Positions 1-8,050 of a stretch of DNA of 64,000 nucleotides are shown piece after piece. The notes below the pieces were generated by a model that had not been told where the DNA came from, ran no database searches, and saw nothing but the letters and a program-made list of their open reading frames with translations. This DNA comes from Prochlorococcus sp. AG-418-C09 (GTDB lineage Bacteria > Cyanobacteriota > Cyanobacteriia > PCC-6307 > Cyanobiaceae), in contig QCLS01000005.1 in assembly GCA_003214355.1 (NCBI GenBank), forward strand, positions 35,021 through 99,020, in the 5' to 3' direction. Position numbers and translations under genes: made by a program. Each line of letters opens with the position of its first letter. Position 1 is the first letter of the stretch.

Positions 1-286
1 TCTCTTTGCCATCATTTATTGAACTAAGTATTAATTTTATTCCAATAATTAAAAAAGTTACAGATGCAATTGATTTTAAATATATCTCAGGTAAGAACGT
101 AGCAATAGAACCGCCAGCCATTGCCCCTATGAGACTTGCTAAGACTAAAGCTGTTGATGACCCTAGAAATACAGCTAATGGTTTGTTTGATGTGCCACTG
201 AGTGTTAAGGTTGCTAATTGAGTTTTATCCCCTAACTCTGCTAGAAAAACTGTTAAGAAAGTAGATATTAGTAAATTAAATAACAT
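1..286 (-). CDS. UPF0016/GDT1-family cation exporter, second half-protein (partial, runs off the window)
   Basis: The ATG is at 284-286 and the frame is open to the window edge, so only the first ~95 residues are visible. The N-terminus carries the UPF0016 signature ELGDKTQ inside a hydrophobic helix, followed by further membrane helices. UPF0016/GDT1 proteins are membrane exporters of Mn2+/Ca2+; in cyanobacteria the family protects against manganese overload. The stop codon of the upstream paralogue (287-289) directly abuts this ATG with no spacer, so the two are surely co-translated. Two single-domain copies side by side suggest they assemble as a heterodimer, equivalent to the fused two-domain proteins of other organisms. 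The C-terminus is not seen. Confidence 0.85.
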   Translation of the reverse strand, partial: MLFNLLISTFLTVFLAELGDKTQLATLTLSGTSNKPLAVFLGSSTALVLASLIGAMAGGSIATFLPEIYLKSIASVTFLIIGIKLILSSINDGKE

Positions 287-592
287 TTATATCAATCCTT
301 TTAACAAACTATAACCTATCCAAGCACTTATCAAGGTCATTAATAAGCCAGCAAATAAAGAAAATTTCTTTGCCGGTATTTTGTTTGCAATCCATTTACC
401 AATTAATACGCCAACAATACTTGAGCAAATAAGAGCTAGAGCGCTACCTATAAAGACTATTATTGGGTGCCCTGATTCTGCGGAAAGCATAAGTGTAGCT
501 ATTTGTGTCTTATCACCTAATTCCGCAATAAATATTGTTGTAAAGCTTGTAGCAAAGATAGATGCAAAACCCTTATTATTATCACTTTCCAT
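287..592 (-). CDS. UPF0016/GDT1-family cation exporter, first half-protein
   Basis: A 101-residue integral membrane protein with the family motif ELGDKTQ near residues 24-30 and three predicted hydrophobic helices (about 10-35, 43-66, 78-98). The length fits a single UPF0016 repeat, and the next gene downstream is a second repeat. Family knowledge points to export of Mn2+ (or Ca2+) from the cytoplasm, either across the plasma membrane or into the thylakoid lumen, where manganese feeds photosystem II. The start directly follows the stop of the YkgJ-like gene, giving a three-gene leftward operon with no spacers. The metal specificity is inferred from homologues, not visible here. Confidence 0.88.
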   Translation of the reverse strand: MESDNNKGFASIFATSFTTIFIAELGDKTQIATLMLSAESGHPIIVFIGSALALICSSIVGVLIGKWIANKIPAKKFSLFAGLLMTLISAWIGYSLLKGLI

Positions 593-940
593 TTATTTAG
601 AATTTATTTTATTTTTAAAGGTATTCATTTGATCACTTTTTTTTCCGTAAATCGATTCTATATGCTGCTTACAGCATTTAATTAAAAATTTATCTCTATT
701 TTTTTTATATTCATTAAAACTATTTGAAAATTTATCTACTCTGCAAAAATGAGGTCTGTCCATATATATTTTACATTTCTTATTTTCCTTATCAAAATAT
801 TTACACCAACCATCCTTGCCAGTCATTTTAGAAATTAATTTTAAATCTTCTTCATCTAAAACATCTAAAATATCTTCTCTCTCGTGCAAATCAAATTTGC
901 AACATGCCCCACAGTTTTCAATACAGGTCCATGATTTCAT
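593..940 (-). CDS. YkgJ-family cysteine-cluster protein
   Basis: A 115-residue soluble protein with a dense cysteine pattern: Cys6, Cys10, Cys13 and Cys14, then Cys46, Cys56 and Cys66. This is the arrangement of the YkgJ (UPF0153, CxxCxxCC) family, thought to bind zinc or an iron-sulfur cluster; no reaction is established. It is the first gene of a leftward operon with the two UPF0016 exporters, with the stop and the next ATG adjacent. That context suggests a metal-related role, which is inference. The tail after residue ~90 is Lys/Asn rich. Confidence 0.8.
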   Translation of the reverse strand: MKSWTCIENCGACCKFDLHEREDILDVLDEEDLKLISKMTGKDGWCKYFDKENKKCKIYMDRPHFCRVDKFSNSFNEYKKNRDKFLIKCCKQHIESIYGKKSDQMNTFKNKINSK

Positions 941-1020
941 AATTTAATTCAATCTTGTAACGTAGCCGTACAGTTGATTAGTTTATTTGTAAAAATAGTA
1001 TCACACAATAATTCATTTTT

Positions 1021-1098
1021 ATGGCAACTTTAATTCCTTTAGCTGTAGTAGCTCTTGCAGGTCCAGCAATAATAGCGCTCGTATTTTATCGTAGATAA
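1021..1098 (+). CDS. psb30: Photosystem II protein Psb30 (Ycf12)-like, 25 residues
   Basis: A 25-codon ORF made of one hydrophobic helix, with LAGPAIIAL near its middle and a basic FYRR end. The size, the single helix and the AGP motif match Psb30/Ycf12, a small peripheral subunit of photosystem II in the thylakoid membrane. It lies 11 bases upstream of the HAD gene on the same strand and divergent from the YkgJ-like gene. Such tiny proteins hold little information, so another small photosystem peptide cannot be excluded. Confidence 0.65.
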   Translation: MATLIPLAVVALAGPAIIALVFYRR

Positions 1099-1109
1099 AA
1101 TATTAATTA

Positions 1110-1853
1110 ATGTCTATTCTTGAAGCGGTTTATTGGGATTTAGATGGCACTATAGCTAACACTGAACTAGAGGCTCATTTACCTGCTTTCAATAAATCCT
1201 TTAAATATTTTGATATAGATTGGTATTGGGATGAAGATACCTACATAAGCCTTTTAAAGATAAATGGAGGGAAAAATAGGATTTCTTATTTTTCTGAGAT
1301 CAAGAATCAAAAATTTGCAGATGAATTAATAAATGATATTCATAAACAGAAGCAGTTATATTACCTGGAATTAATAAAAAAGGGTGCTGTCTCATTGAAA
1401 AAAGGAGTTTCTAGAATAATTAAGGAATTATACGAAAATAATGTAAAACAATTTATTGTTACCTCAAGCTCCAGAATTCAAGTAGAGATCTTAAATGAAA
1501 AATTGTTCAAAGACTTAAATCCCTTTGATTTCTTTGTTTGTAGCGAAGACGTTATTCTTCATAAACCTGATCCCTCTCCATACAATCTTGCTGTTGAGTT
1601 GAGTGGAATCAAAAAAGAGAATTCAATAGTTTTTGAGGATTCATATCCAGGCTTACAATCATCATTGCGTGCTGGTTTACCAACTATTTGTGTGAAAACC
1701 AATATTCCTATTGACTTTGGAGATAATCCTATATCTTGCTTAGTAGACTCACTTGGAGAATTAGATCATCCGACAAATTTTTTAATCGGACCAGATCATA
1801 AAAGTAATTTTATTGATTATAGATATTTAACTAATTTCCTAAAAGATTATTAA
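1110..1853 (+). CDS. HAD-superfamily hydrolase, CbbY-like phosphatase
   Basis: A 247-residue enzyme with the HAD motif DLDGT at residues 10-14 (nucleophile Asp10, general acid Asp12), motif II 'VTSSS', a motif III Lys in the HKPDPSPY stretch, and motif IV 'VFEDSYPG'. The insert after motif I has the length of the alpha-helical cap of CbbY/CbbZ-like sugar-phosphate phosphatases. In autotrophs this subfamily removes xylulose-1,5-bisphosphate or other sugar phosphates that would inhibit Rubisco; the substrate here is inferred only. It follows psb30 by 11 bases and precedes the Ycf20-like gene by 3, so it is probably co-transcribed with both. Confidence 0.85.
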   Translation: MSILEAVYWDLDGTIANTELEAHLPAFNKSFKYFDIDWYWDEDTYISLLKINGGKNRISYFSEIKNQKFADELINDIHKQKQLYYLELIKKGAVSLKKGVSRIIKELYENNVKQFIVTSSSRIQVEILNEKLFKDLNPFDFFVCSEDVILHKPDPSPYNLAVELSGIKKENSIVFEDSYPGLQSSLRAGLPTICVKTNIPIDFGDNPISCLVDSLGELDHPTNFLIGPDHKSNFIDYRYLTNFLKDY

Positions 1854-1856
1854 TCA

Positions 1857-2186
1857 ATGCAAAAAACACGTTTCTCTGAAATATTTGACAAATTGGATAT
1901 TATTTTTTTGGGATTCTTCAAATCCTCATGGAAATTAAAGTCTTTGAGTTTAATATCTATACTTGGTGGTTATTTTCTTTTTACAAATTTAATTTCACAT
2001 TTCATTTCCGATTTGGATAAGAATAAATTAATTATTGTTCCTCTAGTCATTCTGTATTTTGAATTTATTACAAGAATTAAACCAAAAAATAATTCTTTAT
2101 TTTATATTTCTTGGCTAGTTCTGGATAAATCAAGAATTGGTGGTATTTATGCACTTATTCTTGAAGCATTTAAATTGGGGTCTTAG
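1857..2186 (+). CDS. DUF565 / Ycf20-like membrane protein
   Basis: A 109-residue protein with two hydrophobic segments (about 28-48 and 58-74) and the family-like features of a short basic N-terminus, a glycine-rich first helix and a final LEAFKLG tail. It resembles DUF565, the Ycf20 family of cyanobacteria and plastids, which in algae and plants has been linked to non-photochemical quenching; the bacterial role is not established. It follows the HAD gene with a 3-base gap and converges on rpmF, which ends 3 bases away. Confidence 0.7.
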   Translation: MQKTRFSEIFDKLDIIFLGFFKSSWKLKSLSLISILGGYFLFTNLISHFISDLDKNKLIIVPLVILYFEFITRIKPKNNSLFYISWLVLDKSRIGGIYALILEAFKLGS

Positions 2187-2189
2187 CTT

Positions 2190-2363
2190 TTATTCCTCTT
2201 GTTCTTCTTCATCTATTGGATATACAAAACCTTGAGCTTTACCTGTCAAGACTGATTTACCAAGAGACATTGCTTTCTTTGCGGCATTAGAAGCTTTAGC
2301 TTTCCATACAGCATGTCGTTGGTTTCTCTTACTTTTTGACGTTTTTTTCTTTGGTACTGCCAT
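2190..2363 (-). CDS. rpmF: 50S ribosomal protein L32
   Basis: A 57-residue protein starting [18 protein letters not shown], the canonical L32 N-terminus. It has a basic body and an acidic tail (DEEEQEE) typical of marine picocyanobacteria. L32 is a small protein of the large ribosomal subunit near the peptidyl transferase region. The zinc-binding cysteine pairs of some L32 proteins are absent, as is usual for cyanobacteria. The gene stands alone, divergent from the ftsH-like gene and convergent with the ycf20-like gene. Confidence 0.95.
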   Translation of the reverse strand: MAVPKKKTSKSKRNQRHAVWKAKASNAAKKAMSLGKSVLTGKAQGFVYPIDEEEQEE

Positions 2364-2503
2364 TACAAGATTATATTTCCAGTTATCACAGTATAACCTT
2401 TTGATGGTTAAGAAGAAAATATCTATTATTTTAAATTTATACCTGCCAATTTTTCATTAGAGGATATAAGCTTTATATATATATTGAAATTGATTTAACT
2501 ATA

Positions 2504-4261
2504 GTGCCATTTAATTCTAATTTCCCTTATTCAGAATCAAACTCAAGTTATTCAGATCTTCTACTGGATATTGATTATGGAAATGTTGAATCAATTTTAT
2601 TTTATCCAAGAAGGAGAGAAGTTGACGTCTTATATAAAAATGGTGAAACAGCTAAAATTCCAATACTTTATAACGATCAATTAATTCTTAGAAAGGCCAC
2701 TGAAAGCAATTTAACTTTAACTATAAATAATAGTAATAGAGATATGGCGATCGCAGAATCTGCAGTGACTTTTGGGTTGTTACTTATTTTTATTACCGGC
2801 TTTTTGGTTATCTTAAGAGGCACTTCTAAAATTGCTTCAAAAGCTTTTGGGTTTGGTAAAAGTAGGGCTAAGTTTTTTACAATTGAAGAAGTTGAAACCA
2901 GATTTGATGATGTAGCAGGAGTGCCTGAAGCAGCTGAAGAACTTAAAGAGATTATTGAATTTCTTAAAAGACCACAAAAACTTCTCGATTTAGGAGCAAC
3001 GGTACCTAAAGGTGTCTTACTAATTGGACCACCTGGTACAGGAAAGACACTTTTAGCTAAGGCTATTGCAGGTGAATCCGGCGTACCATTTATTTCTATA
3101 GCTGCATCAGAATTTGTTGAGCTTTTTGTTGGAGTCGGTGCAAGTCGTGTTAGAGATCTTTTTCAAAAAGCCTCACAGAAATCTCCATGTATTGTTTTTA
3201 TAGATGAAATAGATTCAATTGGAAGGCAAAGAGGTTCAGGCATTGGTGGTGGCAACGATGAGAGAGAACAAACTCTCAATCAATTACTAACAGAATTAGA
3301 TGGGTTTGCTGAGAATTCTGGAGTCATTGTTCTTGCAGCCACAAACAGACCTGATATTTTAGATTCAGCACTTCTAAGGCCTGGTCGTTTTGATCGTAAG
3401 ATTGAAGTTATGCTTCCTGATAGAAATGGTAGAAAAAAAATACTTTCTGTTCATTCTCTTACTAAACCTTTATCATCAAATGTTGATTTAAACTTCTGGG
3501 CAGCCAGAACAATTGGATTTTCTGGTGCTGAACTTGAGAATTTATTGAATGAGAGTGCTATTCATTGTGCAAGATCCAAATCAAAAGAGATTAAAAACGA
3601 ACATATAGAAGATGCATTGGAAAAAATTACGCTTGGCATTAGATCATCAAAATTAGTAAATTCTAATAGTAAAAAATTAAGAGCATATAATGAAGTAGGG
3701 AGAGCTTTGGTATCCTCAGTCCGAAATGGGATTAAGTCAATTGATAAAATTACTCTTTTACCAAGAATAGGAAGTTATACTGCTGTTACATTGATTGCCC
3801 CAGACGAGGAAGTTTTAAATAGTGGATTAATATCCAAAAAACACTTGTTAACAAAGATTGAAATTGCTTTAGCAGGAAGAGCAGCTGAAACTGTAGTTTT
3901 TGGATTTAGAGAAATAACACAGTATGCCGAAAATGATTTGAAATATGCAACAGCAATAGCCAAGGAAATGGTTACCAAATATGGATTCTCCTTAATGGGA
4001 CCTGTAAATAATAGTCAAAATGATAATGAAGTATTTCTTGGAAATAGCTTGCTTCGTAATAAATCACTAATAGCTGATAAAACAGCAAAACAAATTGATA
4101 AAGAGATAATGGATATTTCAAAGAAAGCGTTAAATAATTCAATTAATATTATTACTAATAACAGAAGCCTATTAGATAAATTAGCTGATATTCTTGTTAT
4201 TGAGGAAACTATAGATAACAAAAGATTTTCTGAAATAGTTTCCACCTCTTTGAAAGTATGA
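2504..4261 (+). CDS. FtsH-family AAA+ protein with a destroyed zinc-protease motif (FtsHi-like)
   Basis: A 585-residue FtsH homologue. The ATPase part is intact: Walker A GPPGTGKT (175-182), Walker B (229-237, ending FIDEID) and a second region of homology around LLRPGRFDR. The peptidase motif that should read HEXGH is instead NEVGR at 396-400, so both zinc-binding histidines are replaced (Asn396, Arg400). The third ligand, Asp478, remains. It should therefore be unable to cleave peptides but able to unfold or hold clients, like plant FtsHi subunits. The N-terminus has a short periplasmic-type domain and only one clear membrane helix (about 83-105), where FtsH usually has two. The start is GTG, so an upstream start is possible. 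It could act in a hetero-hexamer with active FtsH encoded elsewhere. Confidence 0.9.
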   Translation: MPFNSNFPYSESNSSYSDLLLDIDYGNVESILFYPRRREVDVLYKNGETAKIPILYNDQLILRKATESNLTLTINNSNRDMAIAESAVTFGLLLIFITGFLVILRGTSKIASKAFGFGKSRAKFFTIEEVETRFDDVAGVPEAAEELKEIIEFLKRPQKLLDLGATVPKGVLLIGPPGTGKTLLAKAIAGESGVPFISIAASEFVELFVGVGASRVRDLFQKASQKSPCIVFIDEIDSIGRQRGSGIGGGNDEREQTLNQLLTELDGFAENSGVIVLAATNRPDILDSALLRPGRFDRKIEVMLPDRNGRKKILSVHSLTKPLSSNVDLNFWAARTIGFSGAELENLLNESAIHCARSKSKEIKNEHIEDALEKITLGIRSSKLVNSNSKKLRAYNEVGRALVSSVRNGIKSIDKITLLPRIGSYTAVTLIAPDEEVLNSGLISKKHLLTKIEIALAGRAAETVVFGFREITQYAENDLKYATAIAKEMVTKYGFSLMGPVNNSQNDNEVFLGNSLLRNKSLIADKTAKQIDKEIMDISKKALNNSINIITNNRSLLDKLADILVIEETIDNKRFSEIVSTSLKV

Positions 4262-4282
4262 TTAAATAAATTTGATACATAA

Positions 4283-5056
4283 TCCACTATTCCCACTATT
4301 AAGTTTAATAATTCTCAGAAAATTATATTAATTTTATTAGTTCCATTATTTCCTATCATACAGAAACAATGGCTAAATATTTCTTCGTTAAATTATAGTG
4401 CATTCTCTTTTTATTCTTATTTATATTATTTCAGTGGATATCTCTTTCCCATTATTATCTTCCTAAATTCCAATAGATTCTTTAATAATTATAAGTTTGA
4501 AGATTATAAACCTGATTTAATAACAAAAAGGATCAAATATTTATTTCTCCCATTGACTTTACTACTTTTGTCTCTATCGATAATAATTACAAGTTATTTA
4601 TTTATTATAATTAATCTTTTTAGTTTATTCTTAGATGATAGATCTTTTATTTTAACGCACGGGAATCTAATTCATATATATATTACTATTTTTGTCTTTT
4701 CCATTCTTTTGATGATTAATAAAACAAAAATTATAATAAAAAAGATTTTTTTAATTAATTTCTTTATATTTATAACCACAATATGGACTTGTGATTATAT
4801 GGGGTTAGAAATGCAATATGATTATTTAACAGATTATTTCTTCCTGAATATTAATATAAATTCAAATAATATTTATCTTATTTCTATTGCTTCATTAGCT
4901 ATCTTTGAGATTTTATTTTATTTATGGTCTTATATCTCATATAAAAATAATATTAGTAACTGGCTAGTACCTATCCCAAATAGAGAGATTTTCTATCCAG
5001 TTACAAATATTATGTTGTTTTATCTTGGTATTTCTATTTACTATTATTTCATCTAA
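4283..5056 (+). CDS. Hydrophobic membrane protein of unknown function, non-standard start
   Basis: The frame is open from 4283 to the stop at 5054-5056 (257 sense codons) and codes for repeated hydrophobic helices throughout, including the part before 4553. There is no ATG or GTG in this frame before the TTG at 4553. A start at 4553 gives 167 residues and would discard at least two apparent helices (around 4322-4360 and 4412-4465). An ATT start such as 4298, or a sequencing indel just after the ftsH-like gene, would explain this. The coordinates given are the open frame, not a proven start. I do not recognise the family. It lies 21 bases after the ftsH-like gene, so the two may be co-transcribed. 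Confidence 0.6.
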   Translation, partial: STIPTIKFNNSQKIILILLVPLFPIIQKQWLNISSLNYSAFSFYSYLYYFSGYLFPIIIFLNSNRFFNNYKFEDYKPDLITKRIKYLFLPLTLLLLSLSIIITSYLFIIINLFSLFLDDRSFILTHGNLIHIYITIFVFSILLMINKTKIIIKKIFLINFFIFITTIWTCDYMGLEMQYDYLTDYFFLNININSNNIYLISIASLAIFEILFYLWSYISYKNNISNWLVPIPNREIFYPVTNIMLFYLGISIYYYFI

Positions 5057-5084
5057 AGGAAGAATTGTTTAGGCCTTACTTAAT

Positions 5085-5681
5085 CTATAAAGCTGAAAAA
5101 TATTCTTTACTCCCTTTTGGATCCTCTAACATTGTTTTCTCACCTGGTGTCCAGTTTGCAGGACATACTTCATCTGGATTTGCTGCAACATACTGATATC
5201 CTTGCAAGATTCGTAATGTTTCATCTACATTACGACCAACAGGAGCCTTGTTAACCGTTGTATGCATTATTACTCCTTCTGGATTTATTAAAAACAAACC
5301 TCTATCTGCTTCTCCATCTTCATTAAGCACATTATAGGATTGACAGATTTCCCTTTTAAGGTCTGAGACAAGAGGATATTTAATATCTCCGATTCCACCT
5401 TCATTTCTTGGAGTTTGTATCCAAGCAAGGTGACAATGCTTACTATCAACTGAGACACCAAGAATTTCTGTATTAATTGATGAAAAATCTGAATATCTGT
5501 CACTGAATGCTGTAATCTCTGTTGGGCATACAAAGGTAAAGTCTAGAGGATAGAAAAATAATACTACCCACTTACCTTTGAAATTTGATAAAGTAACGTC
5601 TTTAAATTCTTGATCATAAACTGCTGTAGCAGTAAAATCTGGAGCTTTTTGACCAACTCTTAGGCAATCGCTTGATGTCAT
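5085..5681 (-). CDS. 2-Cys peroxiredoxin (AhpC/TSA family)
   Basis: A 198-residue thioredoxin-fold peroxidase. The peroxidatic cysteine is Cys52 in FTFVCPTEI and the resolving cysteine is Cys173 in EVCPANW. It reduces H2O2 and organic peroxides using thioredoxin or an equivalent donor in the cytoplasm. A GGIG loop (95-98) and a C-terminal YF (194-195) are both present. In typical 2-Cys enzymes this pair slows disulfide formation and makes the enzyme sensitive to over-oxidation. The length matches the family and the ATG is the only sensible start. It stands alone, convergent with the membrane-protein gene and followed upstream by a gene-poor stretch. Confidence 0.95.
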   Translation of the reverse strand: MTSSDCLRVGQKAPDFTATAVYDQEFKDVTLSNFKGKWVVLFFYPLDFTFVCPTEITAFSDRYSDFSSINTEILGVSVDSKHCHLAWIQTPRNEGGIGDIKYPLVSDLKREICQSYNVLNEDGEADRGLFLINPEGVIMHTTVNKAPVGRNVDETLRILQGYQYVAANPDEVCPANWTPGEKTMLEDPKGSKEYFSAL

Positions 5682-5822
5682 GTAATTTATGTCCTAATGT
5701 GTAAATTGTTTGGTCAAATTTGACCACAACTTATATTATAATTTTAAAATTATTGAATTAGCAAGTAAAGTTTCTTTTAGTTTATGAGATGGCATCAATC
5801 CTTCACCAAGAAATTTACTATC

Positions 5823-5909
5823 ATGAATCATAGTAAATTACTTAGAAACCTAAAAAAAGAGTTGATTAGATATCCTATTAATAGAGATATTAAAAATATT
5901 AAAGAATAA
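5823..5909 (+). CDS. Possible 28-residue basic peptide
   Basis: An ATG-initiated ORF of 28 codons, rich in Lys, Asn, Ile and Arg, without a recognisable motif. It lies in the 308-base stretch between the peroxiredoxin start and the small membrane protein at 5990. In DNA this A+T rich, ORFs of this length can arise by chance. It is listed only because the surrounding region is full of similarly small candidates. Confidence 0.2.
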   Translation: MNHSKLLRNLKKELIRYPINRDIKNIKE

Positions 5910-5989
5910 GGGATAATTTATTATTGGTTACTTTTTCTAAAGTATCTAATTAAAATAAAGTCATTATTTCTAATAGAATACCATTTATC

Positions 5990-6151
5990 ATGCTTGGAAA
6001 GTTTCTTAGTCGTTTTAATAAAAAGATAGCGATAAAAAAAATAGAATCTAATCAACCGATAAGAATTTGGTCTTTTGTAATTATATTAAATGTTGTTGGT
6101 TTTATTGGCTTTCTAATCCTTAATAATTACAATATTGGCCCTGGTATGTAA
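5990..6151 (+). CDS. Small single-helix membrane protein (53 residues), unknown
   Basis: An ATG ORF coding for a basic N-terminal half (residues 1-25, rich in Lys and Arg) and one strong hydrophobic helix (about 27-44), then a short NNYNIGPGM tail. The positive-inside rule puts the N-terminus in the cytoplasm. The composition is protein-like and unlike the surrounding intergenic DNA. No family is recognised. It ends 2 bases from the convergent gene at 6154. Confidence 0.5.
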   Translation: MLGKFLSRFNKKIAIKKIESNQPIRIWSFVIILNVVGFIGFLILNNYNIGPGM

Positions 6152-6153
6152 TT

Positions 6154-6375
6154 TTATTTGATTTTCTTTTTTATTGATCTACAAAAGTTCTCTAATCTGT
6201 CAACTCTTGTGAGGTCGGGTAAAGTCCATATATATTCACTACCACTAAATGAATCTTTTATCCATTCATTAAATTCTAATTTGAATGATTTCTTATCTGA
6301 TGCAGAAATCTTGATTAACCTTTTTTTATAAAACTTTTTTATCTCATCTAAATTCTTATTTGTTGCATGATTCAT
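6154..6375 (-). CDS. Hypothetical 73-residue protein
   Basis: A soluble, strongly charged protein (many Lys, Asp and Glu) with two Trp residues in the middle (WIKDSF and YIWTLPDL) and a basic KKKIK end. Secondary structure looks helical at both ends. The gene has an ATG start and converges tightly on the ORF at 5990. I do not recognise it; the balanced composition argues for a real gene. Confidence 0.55.
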   Translation of the reverse strand: MNHATNKNLDEIKKFYKKRLIKISASDKKSFKLEFNEWIKDSFSGSEYIWTLPDLTRVDRLENFCRSIKKKIK

Positions 6376-6448
6376 GAATTCTGCTCATAACATAATGAAT
6401 CTAACATCTAATGTTATCTAATAAATAAATTCAATTAATAATCTTAAT

Positions 6449-6619
6449 TTACGTATTTTGCACAACATGAAAAAGACCGAATGAATATCCTCCTATAAGG
6501 ATCCATCCCAAGACACTCGATATTATTGTTGAACGTCTGTTGTGTCTTCTTAACGCCTTTTCAATCATTTCTTGTGCATCCTGCTTGGAAATAAACTGTC
6601 GCTTATCTTGATTTGACAT
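6449..6619 (-). CDS. Small membrane protein (56 residues), unknown
   Basis: The translation begins MSNQDKRQFISKQDAQEMI. It has an amphipathic, charged first half (about 1-30, ending with the basic LRRHNRRS) and one hydrophobic helix (about 31-51, containing GWILIGGYSFGLF), then a short tail. The layout is typical of small picocyanobacterial membrane proteins. The basic patch just before the helix predicts a cytoplasmic N-terminus. No function is assigned. Confidence 0.55.
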   Translation of the reverse strand: MSNQDKRQFISKQDAQEMIEKALRRHNRRSTIISSVLGWILIGGYSFGLFHVVQNT

Positions 6620-6848
6620 TTAAAAGAGTAATATTTATATCTTATCTTAGAAGATTCAAAGCATTATCGAGTTAATGGAGTCGATAATTATATAAGCTAA
6701 TTTAATAAGATGTATAAATAAATATAGTTAATTATTTAATCATGGAGGCCTTGCATTATATTTAAATATCTTTCGTATTAATGTTTAGTTATAAATACGC
6801 TTTATTAGAAATCTAATATATTATGTTTATATTTATACTTGATTATTA

Positions 6849-7019
6849 ATGAATATAAATGATAATCTAGAAGAAATTAATTCAGTCTTTATTGCTAATC
6901 GTCTTTCTAATTGTGAGAGATTAACTGTCATCAATATAGCCAAAGTTTCTAATAATATCAATGATCTTTTAGATAATTTAGAATGGGAAATTAGTTTGAA
7001 AAAGATTAAAAAAATATAA
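6849..7019 (+). CDS. Hypothetical 56-residue soluble protein
   Basis: An ATG ORF with an amphipathic helical pattern: repeated Asn/Asp/Glu with Leu/Ile heptad-like spacing (NINDLLDNLEW), and a basic KKIKKI end. It reads as a hydrophilic helical protein, whereas the antiparallel ORF over the same bases gives an implausible hydrophobic product. No family is recognised. It sits in the small-ORF stretch upstream of the tRNA. Confidence 0.45.
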   Translation: MNINDNLEEINSVFIANRLSNCERLTVINIAKVSNNINDLLDNLEWEISLKKIKKI

Positions 7020-7068
7020 AGATTAGGTTGTGTAACCAAATTAGAAATTAGATTGTAGATAAAATTCT

Positions 7069-7212
7069 ATGACTAAAGAAAATACCAGTGTAGAAATACA
7101 TAGAATATTAGATACTCAGGTAAGATTTAAAGATTGCTTTGCTAGTAAGGCAAGTAGGGAAATTATGCTTTATCGCTTTTTTAACGGGAGCAAGCTTGAA
7201 TTTCCTTTTTGA
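7069..7212 (+). CDS. Possible 47-residue protein, unknown
   Basis: An ATG ORF, basic and moderately hydrophobic, ending LEFPF. No motif is seen. It is 49 bases downstream of the previous small ORF and converges on the pilin-like gene with a single base between them. The weak signal means it could be a chance ORF. Confidence 0.35.
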   Translation: MTKENTSVEIHRILDTQVRFKDCFASKASREIMLYRFFNGSKLEFPF

Positions 7213-7213
7213 A

Positions 7214-7375
7214 TTAGCACCTAATAATGGCATTAGATAATTCAGATTGATTGAATTCAGGGATTAAATTAAAAGTACTTTCATTTTTTTGTTTAAATGC
7301 TTTTAGTGAAAATAACACTACCGTTAAAACAATAATTGTTATCAGTAAATCTCCTACAGTAAAGCCTCTGCTCAT
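7214..7375 (-). CDS. Type IV pilin-like small protein (53 residues)
   Basis: The translation starts MSRGFTVGDLLITIIVL. That is a short basic leader ending in Gly, then Phe-Thr, an acidic residue at mature position +5 and a continuous hydrophobic helix of about 17 residues. This is the pattern read by prepilin peptidase (cleavage after Gly4). The usual +5 Glu is Asp here, and the globular domain is replaced by a ~25-residue soluble tail. It could be a minor pilin, a pseudopilin or simply a membrane peptide. No pilus gene lies nearby in the window. Confidence 0.5.
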   Translation of the reverse strand: MSRGFTVGDLLITIIVLTVVLFSLKAFKQKNESTFNLIPEFNQSELSNAIIRC

Positions 7376-7606
7376 AATAATTAGATTTTTTTTATATTAA
7401 CATTTTATCAAAGTTTTTAGACTTATCTTTTTTATATTAAAATTTGCTTTAACCTTTCAACTAAATAGAAAATTAAATAAATATGACTTTAATTTATAAA
7501 TAAAGATTTTATTGAATGTAGATGTAAACCAATTATTAATAAATAATGAATATATATAATTTTTAGTGTTTATAGTTGATAATAATTTTAATAAAGCATA
7601 AAAAAA

Positions 7607-7777
7607 ATGAGTGGAGATAATTTACATGGAAAGCAGCCAATTAGATTTTATTCGGAAAATCTTACTATTACTAAGGTTGTATTAATTCAGCATCATTTTA
7701 AATTAATTTCTAAGGATAAATCCATTCTTAACCTCGATATGAATCAGAATGAGTTTAAAGGCTTATTAGCTAGTTAG
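7607..7777 (+). CDS. Hypothetical 56-residue protein
   Basis: An ATG ORF preceded by an A-run. The product is mixed hydrophilic and aliphatic with beta-like alternation (KVVLIQHHFKLISK), no cysteine and no membrane helix. The family is not recognised. The 231-base gap before it (7376-7606) is A+T rich and shows no other gene. Confidence 0.4.
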   Translation: MSGDNLHGKQPIRFYSENLTITKVVLIQHHFKLISKDKSILNLDMNQNEFKGLLAS

Positions 7778-7819
7778 GTAACCTATATTAAGAGCTTGAT
7801 TAACTATTAATAATGATTA

Positions 7820-7981
7820 CTAGTTATTTATCTCATTTATCAAGTTTGATAACTTAATTCTTTTAACAATTTGTTCCTCTTCCCAAATAGAACCTACCTC
7901 ATCCTTTCGCTGAGGTTTTGCTTCATATGCGAGGTACCAAAGTAAAACTCCAAATGGCAGTACTATTAATTCCATGATCAT
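7820..7981 (-). CDS. Small membrane-anchored protein, unknown
   Basis: The open frame extends to 8026, but the probable start is the Met pair MIMELIV at 7981 or 7975. There the protein begins with a hydrophobic helix (ELIVLPFGVLLWYLAY), as in many short cyanobacterial proteins. The rest is charged and helical (residues about 25-53: KPQRKDEVG, then EEEQIVKRIKL). The longer frame adds 15 residues without clear character. It is divergent from the 8051 gene. No family is recognised. Confidence 0.5.
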   Translation of the reverse strand: MIMELIVLPFGVLLWYLAYEAKPQRKDEVGSIWEEEQIVKRIKLSNLINEINN

Positions 7982-8050
7982 ATATTTGACATATTCTAAA
8001 TATAGTGCAACACTTTTATTATGCAAGTGTTACATTAATTAAATCTTAAA

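Noticed and set aside
6..221. 71-codon ORF on the + strand at the window start
   Set aside because: It is antisense to the second UPF0016 gene, whose minus-strand translation carries the family motif ELGDKTQ.
6833..7039. 68-codon ORF on the minus strand
   Set aside because: It covers the more plausible hydrophilic + strand ORF 6849-7019 and gives a composition without protein-like features.
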